Program-made: the position numbers and the translations under genes
From: Calothrix sp. HK-06
GTDB lineage: Bacteria > Cyanobacteriota > Cyanobacteriia > Cyanobacteriales > Nostocaceae
Assembly (NCBI RefSeq): GCF_001904745.1
Contig: NZ_MRCD01000034.1
Coordinates: 1 to 64,000, forward strand
Reading direction: 5' to 3'
DNA length: 64,000 bases
In this document: positions 9,677 to 19,112 of the stretch, in pieces
Layout: each line of letters begins with the position of its first letter
Position numbering within the stretch: position 1 is the first letter of the stretch
Notes under the pieces: generated by a model
Told to the model about the DNA's origin: nothing
Databases searched by the model: none
Seen by the model: only the letters and a program-made list of their open reading frames with translations

Positions 9677-9700
9677 GGAGCGGGCATCCCTGCCCGCCTC
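9677..9700. repeat. GGGCATCC-type hairpin repeat, copy 2
   Basis: Arms around GCGGGCA / TGCCCGC with a TCCC loop, 26 nt after the uppP stop codon. Same family as 2651, 46337, 59259 and 60697; it may act as a terminator for uppP. Confidence 0.7.
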
Positions 9701-9763
9701 TGTAACTAGTTATCACCCAACCTACACTAACTACTCATTACGTGTTGCTTCTTGAAGTAACTG

Positions 9764-10126
9764 CTAAAATTCAGCTATATTTTGAACATTCACTGCTTGT
9801 CTGATTAGGCTATCCAGAAAAGATGAATCATTAATACTATTCAATGTTTTCCCAATATCTTGAGGTACATTAGCAAACCGCGTCTCTAAAACTGACAAAA
9901 TATATTTACGAGCGTTTTTCAAACCACCTTCTTCCATTACATCCTGGAAATAGCGTGTTTGTTTCAAATCATCCAACCCAAACATAGCTTCTAACTCCTG
10001 TCTACTTAACTTCGGAAACTTATATACAAGTATTTTATCGATTAATTCCAAAATTCTCTCTTGCGCGTTAGCATCAGCAACTTGCGCTCTAGTTCGCTCC
10101 ATCAACTCCCTAGCTTTCTCACCAAA
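9764..10126 (-). pseudogene. truncated DUF2887/Rpn-type nuclease gene, C-terminal part
   Basis: The frame is open after a TAG at 10127-10129 and reads FGEKARELMERTRAQVADANAQ, then ILELIDKILVYKFPKLSRQELEAM, LDDLKQTRYFQDV and a final helical segment. This is the C-terminal part of the DUF2887/Rpn family, which normally has a nuclease domain before it. No ATG with an evident ribosome site opens it; the first in-frame ATG is at 10102. Most likely a relic, although a short expressed peptide cannot be excluded. Confidence 0.7.
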
Positions 10127-10242
10127 CTAAATCTTTAAATAAACACAATTTATATAAAATCTTAATTTCTTCATGAACCTGATATAAATCTTTGTAAAGT
10201 GGGAATAATAGTTTCGTAGAGGTAGCTTGAATTTTACAGGTA

Positions 10243-13200
10243 GTGGTAATGGTGACAGCAGCAATCAAGATTCCTGGGTACAGCATTAGCGAAAGAATCT
10301 ATGTCGGTACTAGAACAATTGTATATCAAGCTGTACGCGAACGTGACCAGGCGCCTGTTGCCATCAAGTTAATGCGAAACCCAGACCCCAGCTTTGACGA
10401 GATAGTGTACTTTCGTAACCAGTACACCATTGCTGCAAAGCTTGATATTCCGGGTATCGTTCAACCCTACAGTTTGGAGATATACGGTAACGGTTACGCA
10501 TTAATCATGGAGTTTGGAGGAATATCACTCAAAGATTGGTTAGTATCCACCCAACTATCAATACCTCACTTCCTCTCTATTGCCATTCAAATTACAACCG
10601 TCCTTGATCAACTACACCGCAACCGTGTTATTCACAAAGATATCAAACCTGCCAACATCCTAATTAACCCAGACACTCAGCAAATCAAAATTACTGACTT
10701 TAGTATTTCATCTTTACTTCTGCGCGAAACTCAACAACTACAACGCAATATATTAGAAGGGACATTAGCATACATTTCACCCGAACAAACCGGACGTATC
10801 AACCGATGTATCGATTATCGCAGCGATTTTTATAGTTTGGGTGTGACTTTTTATGAGTTACTAACTAAACAACTACCTTTTATTAGTAATGAACCAAGCG
10901 AGTTAGTACATAGCCATATTACCAAGCAACCCGTTGCAGTTGACGCTATCAACAAAAATATTCCCAAAGTTTTAGCGGTGATAGTTTCTAAGTTAATGGC
11001 AAAAAATCCCGAAGAACGTTACCAAAGCGCACTCGGTTTAAAGTATGACTTAGAAGCTTGTTTAAATTTATACCAAAGTAATGAAGGCGCCAGTAATACA
11101 ATATTTCCTCTAGGAACCAAAGATATTTGCGACCGTTTCTTAATTCCCGATAAATTATATGGTCGAGACAAAGAAGTTACAGCTTTACTACAAGCATTCG
11201 CACGTGTATCTAAAACAGGTGTGGAAATACTTTTATTGCGTGGGTTTTCAGGAACAGGCAAAACAGCTTTAGTTAAAGAGGTTCAAAAACCAATTGCCCA
11301 GAATCACGGTTATTTTATCAAAGGTAAATACGACCAGTTAGCGCGCAATGTACCATTATTTGGGATAATACAAGCATTTGGCGATTTAATTGAACAACTA
11401 TTAACTCAAAGCGAATCGCAAATTCTAAAATGGAAAAATCTGATATTAAATGCTGTCGGTGACAATGGACAGGTAATTATTGATGTAATACCGGAAGTAG
11501 AATTACTCATTGACAAACAACCACCATCTACAGACTTAGATGTAACAGCAGCGCAAAATCGTTTTAATTTAATATTCAAAAAGTTTATTCGCGTTTTCTG
11601 TAGTGCTGAACATCCGCTTGTAATATTCCTCGATGATTTACAATGGGCTGATACTGCTTCATTACAATTAATTCATTTTTTAGCAGTTGAGCTTGAGTAT
11701 TTATTACTAATTGGCGCCTATCGCGATAACGAAGTCAACAGTACACATCGCTTAATGTCAACAATCGATGACATTCAACATGCGGGTGTAACGATAGAAA
11801 CGATTACATTAAATCCTTTGAGTTTCGATGCTGTAAATAAATTAGTCGCTGATACAGTCTTATATCATGTAGATAAAACTTATTCGCTAACGCAGTATAT
11901 ATATAGTAAAACTCAAGGTAACTCATTTTTTACCCGTGAATTATTAAACACACTTTATACTGAACAAGTTATTTACTTTGATTACGAAAAAAGTATATGG
12001 CAGTGGGATGAGAGCGCTGCTCATAATTTGCCTTTAAGTAATGACATCGTTGAGTTTATCGTATTGAAGTTACTTTCTTTACCAACTGCAACTCAAGATA
12101 TATTAAAATTAGCAGCTTGTATTGGTAATAAATTTGATTTAGGAATTCTATCCATAGTATCTGATATTGATGCTGCTGCACTATGGAAAGCAATTCAGGA
12201 AGGATTGATATTGACGACTAGTCAAGTTTATAAGTACTACCAATCAAAAGCTGATGGTATGCTTATAGATAATAATGAACAATTAGCATTTACATTTCAA
12301 TTTTTGCACGACCGTGTACAGCAAGCAGCATATGCACTGATTTCAGAAGCTGATAAAAAAAGTACACATTTAAAAATTGGGCGCCTTTTATTAAAGAGTA
12401 TTGTACCAGCAACTAGAGAAGAGCGAATATTTGAAATAGTTAACCAGCTAAATTATGGAGTTGAGTTAATAACACACCAAGTTGAACGTGATGAACTCGC
12501 GCAGCTAAACCTTATTGCTTGTCGTAAAGCTAGAAGTGCCACAGCGTATAGTGCAGCTAGAGAGTATGCAAAAGAAGCAATTAAGCTTTTAGGAGAAGAT
12601 AGCTGGCAACGACATTATGAAACAACACTAGCTTTGCACGAAAAAAGCGCCGAAATTGCTTACTTGTGCGGTGACTTAGAGCAAATGGAGTATTTTATCA
12701 ATCAAGTTACCCATAATGCGCGTGTACTATTGCATCAAATTAAAGTACATGAAATCAAAATTCAAGCGTATATATCTCAAAATAAATTTGCAGATGCAAT
12801 TTCAACTGCCCTAGTTATATTAAAGCGTTTTGGAATAGAATTTCCTGAATTGCCTACACCAGAAGACTTTCAGCAAGCGATGGCAGAAGTTGCTACATGT
12901 ATATCAGATAACTCTATTAATGACTTATCGGTATTGGCGCCAATGCAGTCACAAGATATGCTAGCAGCAATGAGGATTTTATCAAGCGTTGCATCTGCTG
13001 CCTATATTGGTATGGCTCAACTTTACCCGTTAATTATCCTCAAACAAGTTAGTATATCAGTACAATATGGTAATGCTCCTTGTTCAGCATACGCATATGC
13101 AACGTATGGGTTAATTTTATGTGCTTTTGGCAATGATATCGAAGCTGGATATAGTTGTGGAAATGCAGCATTAAAACTTTTACCCCAAGCAAGCGAATTC

Positions 13201-15609
13201 AAAGCAAAAGTAATTAACTTAGTATACCCGTTCGTTTTGGGTTGGAAAACTCATTTACAAACAAATATTCAACCATTATTAGAAGGTTATCACAGTGGTT
13301 TAGAAACCGGTGATTTAGAATACGGCGCCTATTGTGCTTTTAATTACTGTAACTTATCATATTGGTCAGGTAAAAATTTAGCTTGGTTAGTGGACGAAAT
13401 GCATTTATATAACCAAGCAATGTTACAAATAAAGCAGGAAAGCGCACGTAACTTTCTGCGTATTTTTTACCAGGCAGCATTAAATCTCACGACAAATTAT
13501 ACAAATTCAATATTATTAAACGGTGAAATATATAACGAGTTGGAAATGATGCCAGTTCACACGGAAGTAGGTGATAGTTATTCAATAGGTACATTATACT
13601 TACACAAGTTGATGTTATGTGTATTATTTGGTGATAATCGACAAGGAGTAGAGAATTCTATTTTAGCCCAACAGTATGCAGGCGCCATTGCTGGAACATA
13701 TTATTCAGCGTTGATACCATTTTATGCTTCTTTGTGCCAACTTGGAATTTTCTCAAAGCAAACGGCAGAAGAGCAACAAATCATTTTAACCCAAGTCAAA
13801 CAAAACCAAGATAAAATCAAGAACTGGGCAAACCACGCTCCAATGAACCATTTACATAAATGGTATTTGATAGAAGCAGAACAGCATCGGGTGTTAAATA
13901 ATAAAGTCGAGGCAATAGAGTACTACGATAAAGCCATTGCTCTTGCCCAAGAGAACGGATATCTTAATGAAGAAGCACTATGCTGGGAACTAGCAGCTAA
14001 ATTTTACCTGGAATGGGGTAAAAAAATAATCGCACAAACCTATATGGTAAAAGCATACGAAGCATATCAGCACTGGGGAGCAAAAACCAAACTCACCCAC
14101 TTAAAGCAAAACTATCCTCAATTACTAACTTCATTTCTATCTACAATATCTCCAATCAAAACCGATAAATTCGCAACTATTAGCAGTCATAGTACAACAG
14201 CTACTGAATATTTAGACTTTAAAGCTATTCTCAAAGCATCTCAAAGTTTATCAAGTGAAATTGAACTTGATAATTTAGTATCAGCATTAATGCAAGTTGT
14301 CTTAGAAAATGCAGGCGCCGACAAAGGTGTATTATTACTACTAAAGAACAATATTCTTGGAGTCGCTGCTCACAGTCATGATGAAAGGAATGTACTATTG
14401 CCAGAGAATCTGATTAACTACGCGCGCTATGCGAAAAAATCGGTGATAATAAATGATGTTGGCGCCAGTACAGAGTTTACAGATGACATTTACTTTGAAC
14501 AATTCCATCCGCAAAGTGTTCTATGCACCCCAATTATAAATAAAACTCGCTTAGTTGGCGTATTGTATCTAGAAAATAATTTAATTAGAGAAGCATTTAC
14601 AACAGACCGGGTAGAAATATTAAATTTACTTTGTTCACAAGCAGCAATTTCTCTCGAAAACGCGACTCTTTACCAAACATCACAAAACTACGCTATTAAA
14701 TTAGAGCAAAACCTTCGAGAGCAGAAAATTCAAGCTTTGGAGTTACAGCAAACACTCGAAGAACTACAAGAAGCTCAAACTCAACTCGTGCAAAGCGAGA
14801 AAATGTCAGCGTTAGGAAACTTAGTTGCAGGTGTAGCACACGAAATAAATAACCCTGTTGGTTTTATCGCTGGTAACATCCAACCTGCGCTCAACTTCGT
14901 TAATGATATATTTGGACTACTAGATTTATATCAACAACAATTTCCTGACCCAGGTGCCGAAATTAGCGAAGAAATAGAGACAATCGATTTAGAGTACATA
15001 CGTCAAGACCTACCAAAACTACTTTCTTCAATGAAAGAAGGTGTGCAACGCATTCGTAGTATATCAAATAGTTTACGAACATTCTCCCGCGCAGACACAG
15101 AAACAAAAATTCCGTTTGACATTCACGACGGAATTAACAGTACCATCATGATACTTTCACACCGTCTCAAAGCAAACGAACATCGTCCCCAAATCGTAAT
15201 AGCCAAAAATTACGCAAAAATACCTCAAATTTGCTGCTTCCCTGGACAACTAAATCAAGTACTAATGAACTTATTCGCCAATGCCATAGATGCGCTCGAA
15301 GAATCAAACATCGAACGCAGCTTCGAGGAAATTCAAATTAACCCCAATTGTATCACCGTCAAAACCAGCTTAAGTACAGATGCACAAAAAGTAATTATCT
15401 ATATTAAAGACAATGGTAAAGGAATGAGCGAAGAAGTCAAACAACGCATCTTCGACAAGTTATTTACTACTAAAGCAGTTGGTAGAGGTACAGGATTAGG
15501 ACTAGCAATCGCGCGGCAAATTATAATAGAGAAACACGGTGGCAATATTAAAGTAAATTCTGCACCAGGAGAAGGTGCCGAATTTATAATCGAAATCCCT
15601 GTTGATTAA
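10243..15609 (+). CDS. serine/threonine kinase - AAA ATPase - GAF - histidine kinase fusion
   Basis: A 1788-residue signalling protein of the dual-kinase type found in filamentous cyanobacteria. Residues about 10-270 are a Ser/Thr kinase (AIKLMRN lysine, VIHKDIKPAN with Asp133, YISPEQTGR). The metal-binding DFG is DFS. An AAA/STAND-type ATPase follows (Walker A GTGKT at 337-341, Walker B LVIFLDDLQWAD). Then come a long helical TPR-like region to about 1310, a GAF domain (about 1345-1480), a coiled coil, the H-box AHEINNP with His1533, and HATPase motifs NLFANAIDAL, DNGKGM and GRGTGLGLA. The protein is soluble, with no membrane segment seen. The ligand and downstream partner are unknown, and no response regulator lies next to it. 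Confidence 0.95.
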   Translation: MVMVTAAIKIPGYSISERIYVGTRTIVYQAVRERDQAPVAIKLMRNPDPSFDEIVYFRNQYTIAAKLDIPGIVQPYSLEIYGNGYALIMEFGGISLKDWLVSTQLSIPHFLSIAIQITTVLDQLHRNRVIHKDIKPANILINPDTQQIKITDFSISSLLLRETQQLQRNILEGTLAYISPEQTGRINRCIDYRSDFYSLGVTFYELLTKQLPFISNEPSELVHSHITKQPVAVDAINKNIPKVLAVIVSKLMAKNPEERYQSALGLKYDLEACLNLYQSNEGASNTIFPLGTKDICDRFLIPDKLYGRDKEVTALLQAFARVSKTGVEILLLRGFSGTGKTALVKEVQKPIAQNHGYFIKGKYDQLARNVPLFGIIQAFGDLIEQLLTQSESQILKWKNLILNAVGDNGQVIIDVIPEVELLIDKQPPSTDLDVTAAQNRFNLIFKKFIRVFCSAEHPLVIFLDDLQWADTASLQLIHFLAVELEYLLLIGAYRDNEVNSTHRLMSTIDDIQHAGVTIETITLNPLSFDAVNKLVADTVLYHVDKTYSLTQYIYSKTQGNSFFTRELLNTLYTEQVIYFDYEKSIWQWDESAAHNLPLSNDIVEFIVLKLLSLPTATQDILKLAACIGNKFDLGILSIVSDIDAAALWKAIQEGLILTTSQVYKYYQSKADGMLIDNNEQLAFTFQFLHDRVQQAAYALISEADKKSTHLKIGRLLLKSIVPATREERIFEIVNQLNYGVELITHQVERDELAQLNLIACRKARSATAYSAAREYAKEAIKLLGEDSWQRHYETTLALHEKSAEIAYLCGDLEQMEYFINQVTHNARVLLHQIKVHEIKIQAYISQNKFADAISTALVILKRFGIEFPELPTPEDFQQAMAEVATCISDNSINDLSVLAPMQSQDMLAAMRILSSVASAAYIGMAQLYPLIILKQVSISVQYGNAPCSAYAYATYGLILCAFGNDIEAGYSCGNAALKLLPQASEFKAKVINLVYPFVLGWKTHLQTNIQPLLEGYHSGLETGDLEYGAYCAFNYCNLSYWSGKNLAWLVDEMHLYNQAMLQIKQESARNFLRIFYQAALNLTTNYTNSILLNGEIYNELEMMPVHTEVGDSYSIGTLYLHKLMLCVLFGDNRQGVENSILAQQYAGAIAGTYYSALIPFYASLCQLGIFSKQTAEEQQIILTQVKQNQDKIKNWANHAPMNHLHKWYLIEAEQHRVLNNKVEAIEYYDKAIALAQENGYLNEEALCWELAAKFYLEWGKKIIAQTYMVKAYEAYQHWGAKTKLTHLKQNYPQLLTSFLSTISPIKTDKFATISSHSTTATEYLDFKAILKASQSLSSEIELDNLVSALMQVVLENAGADKGVLLLLKNNILGVAAHSHDERNVLLPENLINYARYAKKSVIINDVGASTEFTDDIYFEQFHPQSVLCTPIINKTRLVGVLYLENNLIREAFTTDRVEILNLLCSQAAISLENATLYQTSQNYAIKLEQNLREQKIQALELQQTLEELQEAQTQLVQSEKMSALGNLVAGVAHEINNPVGFIAGNIQPALNFVNDIFGLLDLYQQQFPDPGAEISEEIETIDLEYIRQDLPKLLSSMKEGVQRIRSISNSLRTFSRADTETKIPFDIHDGINSTIMILSHRLKANEHRPQIVIAKNYAKIPQICCFPGQLNQVLMNLFANAIDALEESNIERSFEEIQINPNCITVKTSLSTDAQKVIIYIKDNGKGMSEEVKQRIFDKLFTTKAVGRGTGLGLAIARQIIIEKHGGNIKVNSAPGEGAEFIIEIPVD

Positions 15610-15764
15610 ACCAACTCGCCTAAGATTTAAGATTTAAATCCAAGGCTAATAGCTCAAGTACGCTAAACCCGGATTTCTCACAAAGATTTAAACAACTAGC
15701 CAAAACCCTTATAATTTAAATTTCCAATAAATGGGATTGCACCATATGTACATAGAGAGGAATA

Positions 15765-16088
15765 TTAGCTGTCTGATTGGTTAAACTGTTTTAATTCTTC
15801 TTTGTGACAGCGCAATCTTGGCTTTTGTGGCTCTGTTAAATCCATTTGCTGCCACGGGACACTGTATCCACTGTGAATTTTTCTTGCTCCCAGTCGTTTT
15901 AATATAGATAACCCGATTTCCCATGCGGATAATCTTTCAAGTATGGCAATATTACCAATTAAATATGAGTCGATGTACCATTCATCACCGTTTTGCTCCG
16001 CACGTATTTCTTCGATACGTCCAACGGGTTGACCTGCTGGGTCAAGTACTTGTTTACCTAAAAGCAATTCTAAATGTATTTCGCTCAT
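15765..16088 (-). CDS. PRC-barrel-like protein (distal)
   Basis: 107 residues. The start LELLLGKQVLDPAGQPVGRIEEIRAE is typical of a PRC-barrel strand pair, followed by WYIDSYLIG and a C-terminal VPWQQMDL. It lies 2 nt downstream of a second PRC-like gene and ends the lipoprotein/NRAMP-like operon. PRC-barrels are small beta-domains that often modulate partners. Its function here is unknown; proximity suggests regulation or assembly of the transporter, which is inference. Confidence 0.7.
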   Translation of the reverse strand: MSEIHLELLLGKQVLDPAGQPVGRIEEIRAEQNGDEWYIDSYLIGNIAILERLSAWEIGLSILKRLGARKIHSGYSVPWQQMDLTEPQKPRLRCHKEELKQFNQSDS

Positions 16089-16090
16089 AA

Positions 16091-16459
16091 CTAACCACCT
16101 GGTATACGGCTAATAATATTCGCACGGACCCATTTTTCCCATATCAATGCTGGTGTTTCTTCTGCATCTACATCTACTTCTACATCAATACCAACATCTC
16201 GGACTTTTGACCAAGGAATACGAAACGGTTCGCTATGTTTGGCGCCCCATTTATTTTGTATTGCTGTTAATATGCGTGAAGCACTCGGATGCAAGCGTCG
16301 CGCGAGAGTTACAAGACCAACTTCAATATACACTAACCTTGGCTGCTTTCCTTCTTCGTACTCAATCACAACTCCATCAACTTTACCCATATTATTCTGA
16401 TTCCGGTCAACGAGTTGATTGTCGAGAACATCCCGTATTATATCCATCTCAACCTCCAA
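16091..16459 (-). CDS. PRC-barrel-like protein (proximal)
   Basis: 122 residues. DVLDNQLVDRNQNNMGKVDGVVIE followed by PRLVYIEVG is a PRC-barrel pattern; FRIPWSKVRDVGIDVEVDVD parallels the VPWQQMDL end of its neighbour, so the two are probably paralogues. The 5' end overlaps the transporter gene by 11 nt and it precedes the other PRC gene by 2 nt, so all are likely cotranscribed. The start MEVEMDII contains two ATGs (16459 and 16447); the outer one is kept because the frame is continuous. Confidence 0.72.
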   Translation of the reverse strand: MEVEMDIIRDVLDNQLVDRNQNNMGKVDGVVIEYEEGKQPRLVYIEVGLVTLARRLHPSASRILTAIQNKWGAKHSEPFRIPWSKVRDVGIDVEVDVDAEETPALIWEKWVRANIISRIPGG

Positions 16460-17663
16460 TAAATTCTAAGGGAAGCGCAACAATTGCCAAAACAAAAGCT
16501 AGAACAATTGTAAAAATCACTACGCTATTACTTATCCAACCGTTGCGATACCTGCCTACATAAGATTCATCGTTCATCAACACCAAAAAAGGAATAATAA
16601 CAGGTGGTAATATTAATGCTGTTATTGCCATTGAAAACAGCGTTAGTTGTAATGGGTCAATTCCTACTACCATTAGTAGTGAAGCTAAAAAAACAAACAC
16701 TGTATAAACAAGGCTAAATCGTGCAGCTTCTCTAGGACGTAAATTTTCGCCCCAATTCCAACCTAATGCTTGCGCGACAATATAAGCAGTATCAAGCGTT
16801 ACTTCCAATGCAGCGCCAAAACAAGCTATACCTAACGATGCAGCAAACAAAATAAAGCCCCAATATCCAAACGTTTCTGTTAACATCAATGCTGCTTGTT
16901 CATAACTATCAACTTGGATACCTTTCGGGTTTAATACCATTGCTGCAACAATTAATACCCCAATTGAAACAATACTACCAAACGCCATTCCCAAACCAGC
17001 AACCGCACGGTTAGTACCAATATGACTGGTATCCCATTTATCTTCAACGGCGCCCGACGAATAAAAGTAAAATAAATAAGGACTAATAAGGGCGCCAAGA
17101 ATACTCACAACCAGAAACAAATAATGTGGTGTATCGTGACGTGGTAAAGTTGGTAGTAATCCAGTACCAAGATTCGTTAATGATGGATGCAGTTTTATTG
17201 TGGCGGCAACAAAAACTAATGTGACTATCCCTAGAAACGAAATACCGTTTTCTATTATTTCAAAATTGCCTTTCCAAATTAATAGCCAAATTGCGAAAGC
17301 TACAGGTAAAGCAAACCATTGAAAGCTAATACCTGTAACTAATTGTAAAGCAATACAAACACCCCCGATTTCGGCGCCTAATACCAAAAAGTCAACTGCA
17401 ATCTCTGCCAAAAGAGGGATGACATAAAAGTTAAAGCCAAATCTTTCACGTACCGCAGCAGCTAAAGTATGCTTACTTACCGCAGCTAACCTTCCTGACA
17501 TTTCAACAAGAAAAATAACGCAAATCGTTCCTAAAACTATTGCCCATAATAGTTGGAACCCAAACTCTGAACCAGCTTCTGCTGAAGTAGCAATGGCGCC
17601 GACATCAAGAAAACCACCTATACTTGTAATAATTCCTAACGCAATCTCAAGTATTTTGTTCAT
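16449..17663 (-). CDS. NRAMP-family transporter with altered metal-site motifs
   Basis: 404 residues, about eleven membrane helices. The N-terminal helix GGFLDVGAIATSAEAGSEFG aligns with the NRAMP TM1 signature, but DPGN is replaced by DVGA (Asp20 kept, Asn lost). In the TM6 position the usual MPHN is replaced by SPYL (ILGALISPYLFYF). These are the residues that bind Mn2+/Fe2+ in classical members, so the substrate may differ (Mg2+ or another cation) or the mechanism may have changed. The 5' end overlaps the lipoprotein gene by 4 nt (ATGA) and the 3' end overlaps a PRC-barrel gene. Family assignment is good, substrate unknown. Confidence 0.82.
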   Translation of the reverse strand: MNKILEIALGIITSIGGFLDVGAIATSAEAGSEFGFQLLWAIVLGTICVIFLVEMSGRLAAVSKHTLAAAVRERFGFNFYVIPLLAEIAVDFLVLGAEIGGVCIALQLVTGISFQWFALPVAFAIWLLIWKGNFEIIENGISFLGIVTLVFVAATIKLHPSLTNLGTGLLPTLPRHDTPHYLFLVVSILGALISPYLFYFYSSGAVEDKWDTSHIGTNRAVAGLGMAFGSIVSIGVLIVAAMVLNPKGIQVDSYEQAALMLTETFGYWGFILFAASLGIACFGAALEVTLDTAYIVAQALGWNWGENLRPREAARFSLVYTVFVFLASLLMVVGIDPLQLTLFSMAITALILPPVIIPFLVLMNDESYVGRYRNGWISNSVVIFTIVLAFVLAIVALPLEFIGG

Positions 17664-18097
17664 GACTGCCCACTTGCGGTTTGCGCTAGCTTTGTCATAT
17701 TCTGCTCTTGTGCTGATAATTGCTGTATTTCTTGAGTTAAGGCTTTATAGCTCTTATGCTCTATTGAAGTAGACATTTGAGTTAATGTCGTTTGAAGCGA
17801 AAATAGTGATTTTAGAATGGAAGCACGCTTTTCTTCATCAATTGAAGACTTTGATAATGAATCTGTTTCTTTTTTAAGTTCTTCCTGCGTTTTTTTAAGC
17901 GTTTGTTTTGCGTAAGCTGTTGGCACTGCTCCACGTTTCCAAGCATCACCAACCATATGAGCAGTTGCTGCCCATGATTTTACACTTCGTAATTCTTTTG
18001 ATACATCGTTAGTACTAGATTTACTAGTGCAGGCTGTTAATAACAACAATACTAATGAGCTTGCCCAGCGCATTAATATCTTAATCGTAGGTAACAT
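17660..18097 (-). CDS. predicted lipoprotein, first gene of the NRAMP-like operon
   Basis: 145 residues with an N-terminal hydrophobic segment ending in the lipobox LLTAC (Cys about residue 23), so probably a membrane-anchored lipoprotein. The mature part is polar, lysine- and serine-rich and strongly helical (KQTLKKTQEELKKETDSLSKS), suggesting a small helical bundle or coiled coil. No known domain is recognised. The stop codon overlaps the transporter start in ATGA, implying coupled translation. Confidence 0.8.
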   Translation of the reverse strand: MLPTIKILMRWASSLVLLLLTACTSKSSTNDVSKELRSVKSWAATAHMVGDAWKRGAVPTAYAKQTLKKTQEELKKETDSLSKSSIDEEKRASILKSLFSLQTTLTQMSTSIEHKSYKALTQEIQQLSAQEQNMTKLAQTASGQS

Positions 18098-18211
18098 TTA
18101 TTTGATTAATTTAATACATATGTTATTAATTATCTGTCACTAGTAGCTTTGTAAATATACTCTAGAGGTATATTTTTAAAAATTACCTATATCTAATGTT
18201 AGATTTTGAGA

Positions 18212-18481
18212 TTAACGCGCAACTAAAACGAAGCCGATAAACAATAAACTAAAAAACAAAGCGGTAATTATAACGTATTCGATTCTGCGGCTAAATAATC
18301 CAACCGCCGCTAAAATCAAAAATACTAGTATAATTATGCCTACGTAGGAAGTAGTTTCCCAACCTTGAGCAATTAATGGGTCATCAGCTGGATTACTAAC
18401 TGCTTGTTCTGTTCGTAATGCTTCTGGTGCTGATAAAGGCGCCGAACCTATAAGCAATGATGTTTCTTTAGGTAAAGACAT
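18212..18481 (-). CDS. small membrane protein, two predicted helices
   Basis: 89 residues. The N-terminal 45 are polar (MSLPKETSLLIGSAPLSA start). They are followed by VGIIILVFLILAAVGLF and a second hydrophobic stretch YVIITALFFSLLFIGFVLV separated by a short basic SRRIEY loop. Family not recognised. It lies on the same strand as the lipoprotein operon but 114 nt upstream of it, and may have its own promoter. Confidence 0.6.
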   Translation of the reverse strand: MSLPKETSLLIGSAPLSAPEALRTEQAVSNPADDPLIAQGWETTSYVGIIILVFLILAAVGLFSRRIEYVIITALFFSLLFIGFVLVAR

Positions 18482-18631
18482 AACTAATTTATATTAATTC
18501 TTTCTTAAAGTAAATGCTTTTATTTTTTACATCTATAAATAAGCTCATAACATCTAACTTAAGTATTATCTAATTTAATCTAACTACGTGTATTGTGTAA
18601 ATATTTCGTTATAAACGAGTGCTTAAATAGC

Positions 18632-19111
18632 ATGAAACGAGAGCCATCACGTGAACCATTAATTAATTTGTTATTGCCATTGGCACTTATTTTAGGACTT
18701 GTTATGCTTCTCAGTTTAAATGTAACTGAAGGTAGAGGCGAAAGAACGCTAACAAATCCTTTAGAGTTTTGGTTAAAAATTATTGTCGGTTATTTAGCAG
18801 GAGGAGCAGAGATAGCAGCAGCGATTGTCATTGGTGGAGCAGTCTTTCAAGGTATTATTAATTACATTAAATTATTATTTTCTCGTTCTAGACATTTCGA
18901 TGCTACAGAACTCATTCGTTTGCAGTTAGGACGAATGCTTGCTTTGGGATTAGAGTTTTCTGTTGCTAGCGATATTTTACGTACTGCTGTAGCGCCAACT
19001 CGTCAAGATATTTTAAATTTAGGCGCCATTGTCTTGCTAAGAACCTTACTAAATTATTTCCTAGAGCGCGAAATTCAACAAGGTGAACAACGCCGTAATT
19101 TAGAACCATAA
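18632..19111 (+). CDS. DUF1622 family membrane protein
   Basis: About 159 residues. One hydrophobic segment lies near residues 12-30 (LLLPLALILGLVMLLSL), then FWLKIIVGYLAGGAEIAAAIVIGGAVFQG, and a conserved RLQLGRMLALGLEFSVASDILRTAVAPT block typical of DUF1622. The frame is open to a start at 18593, but the ATG at 18632 (protein MKREPSREP) is a better match to the family start. Function unknown; members are small inner-membrane proteins. It is convergent with the AIM24 gene, with 1 nt between stops. Confidence 0.82.
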   Translation: MKREPSREPLINLLLPLALILGLVMLLSLNVTEGRGERTLTNPLEFWLKIIVGYLAGGAEIAAAIVIGGAVFQGIINYIKLLFSRSRHFDATELIRLQLGRMLALGLEFSVASDILRTAVAPTRQDILNLGAIVLLRTLLNYFLEREIQQGEQRRNLEP

Positions 19112-19112
19112 T

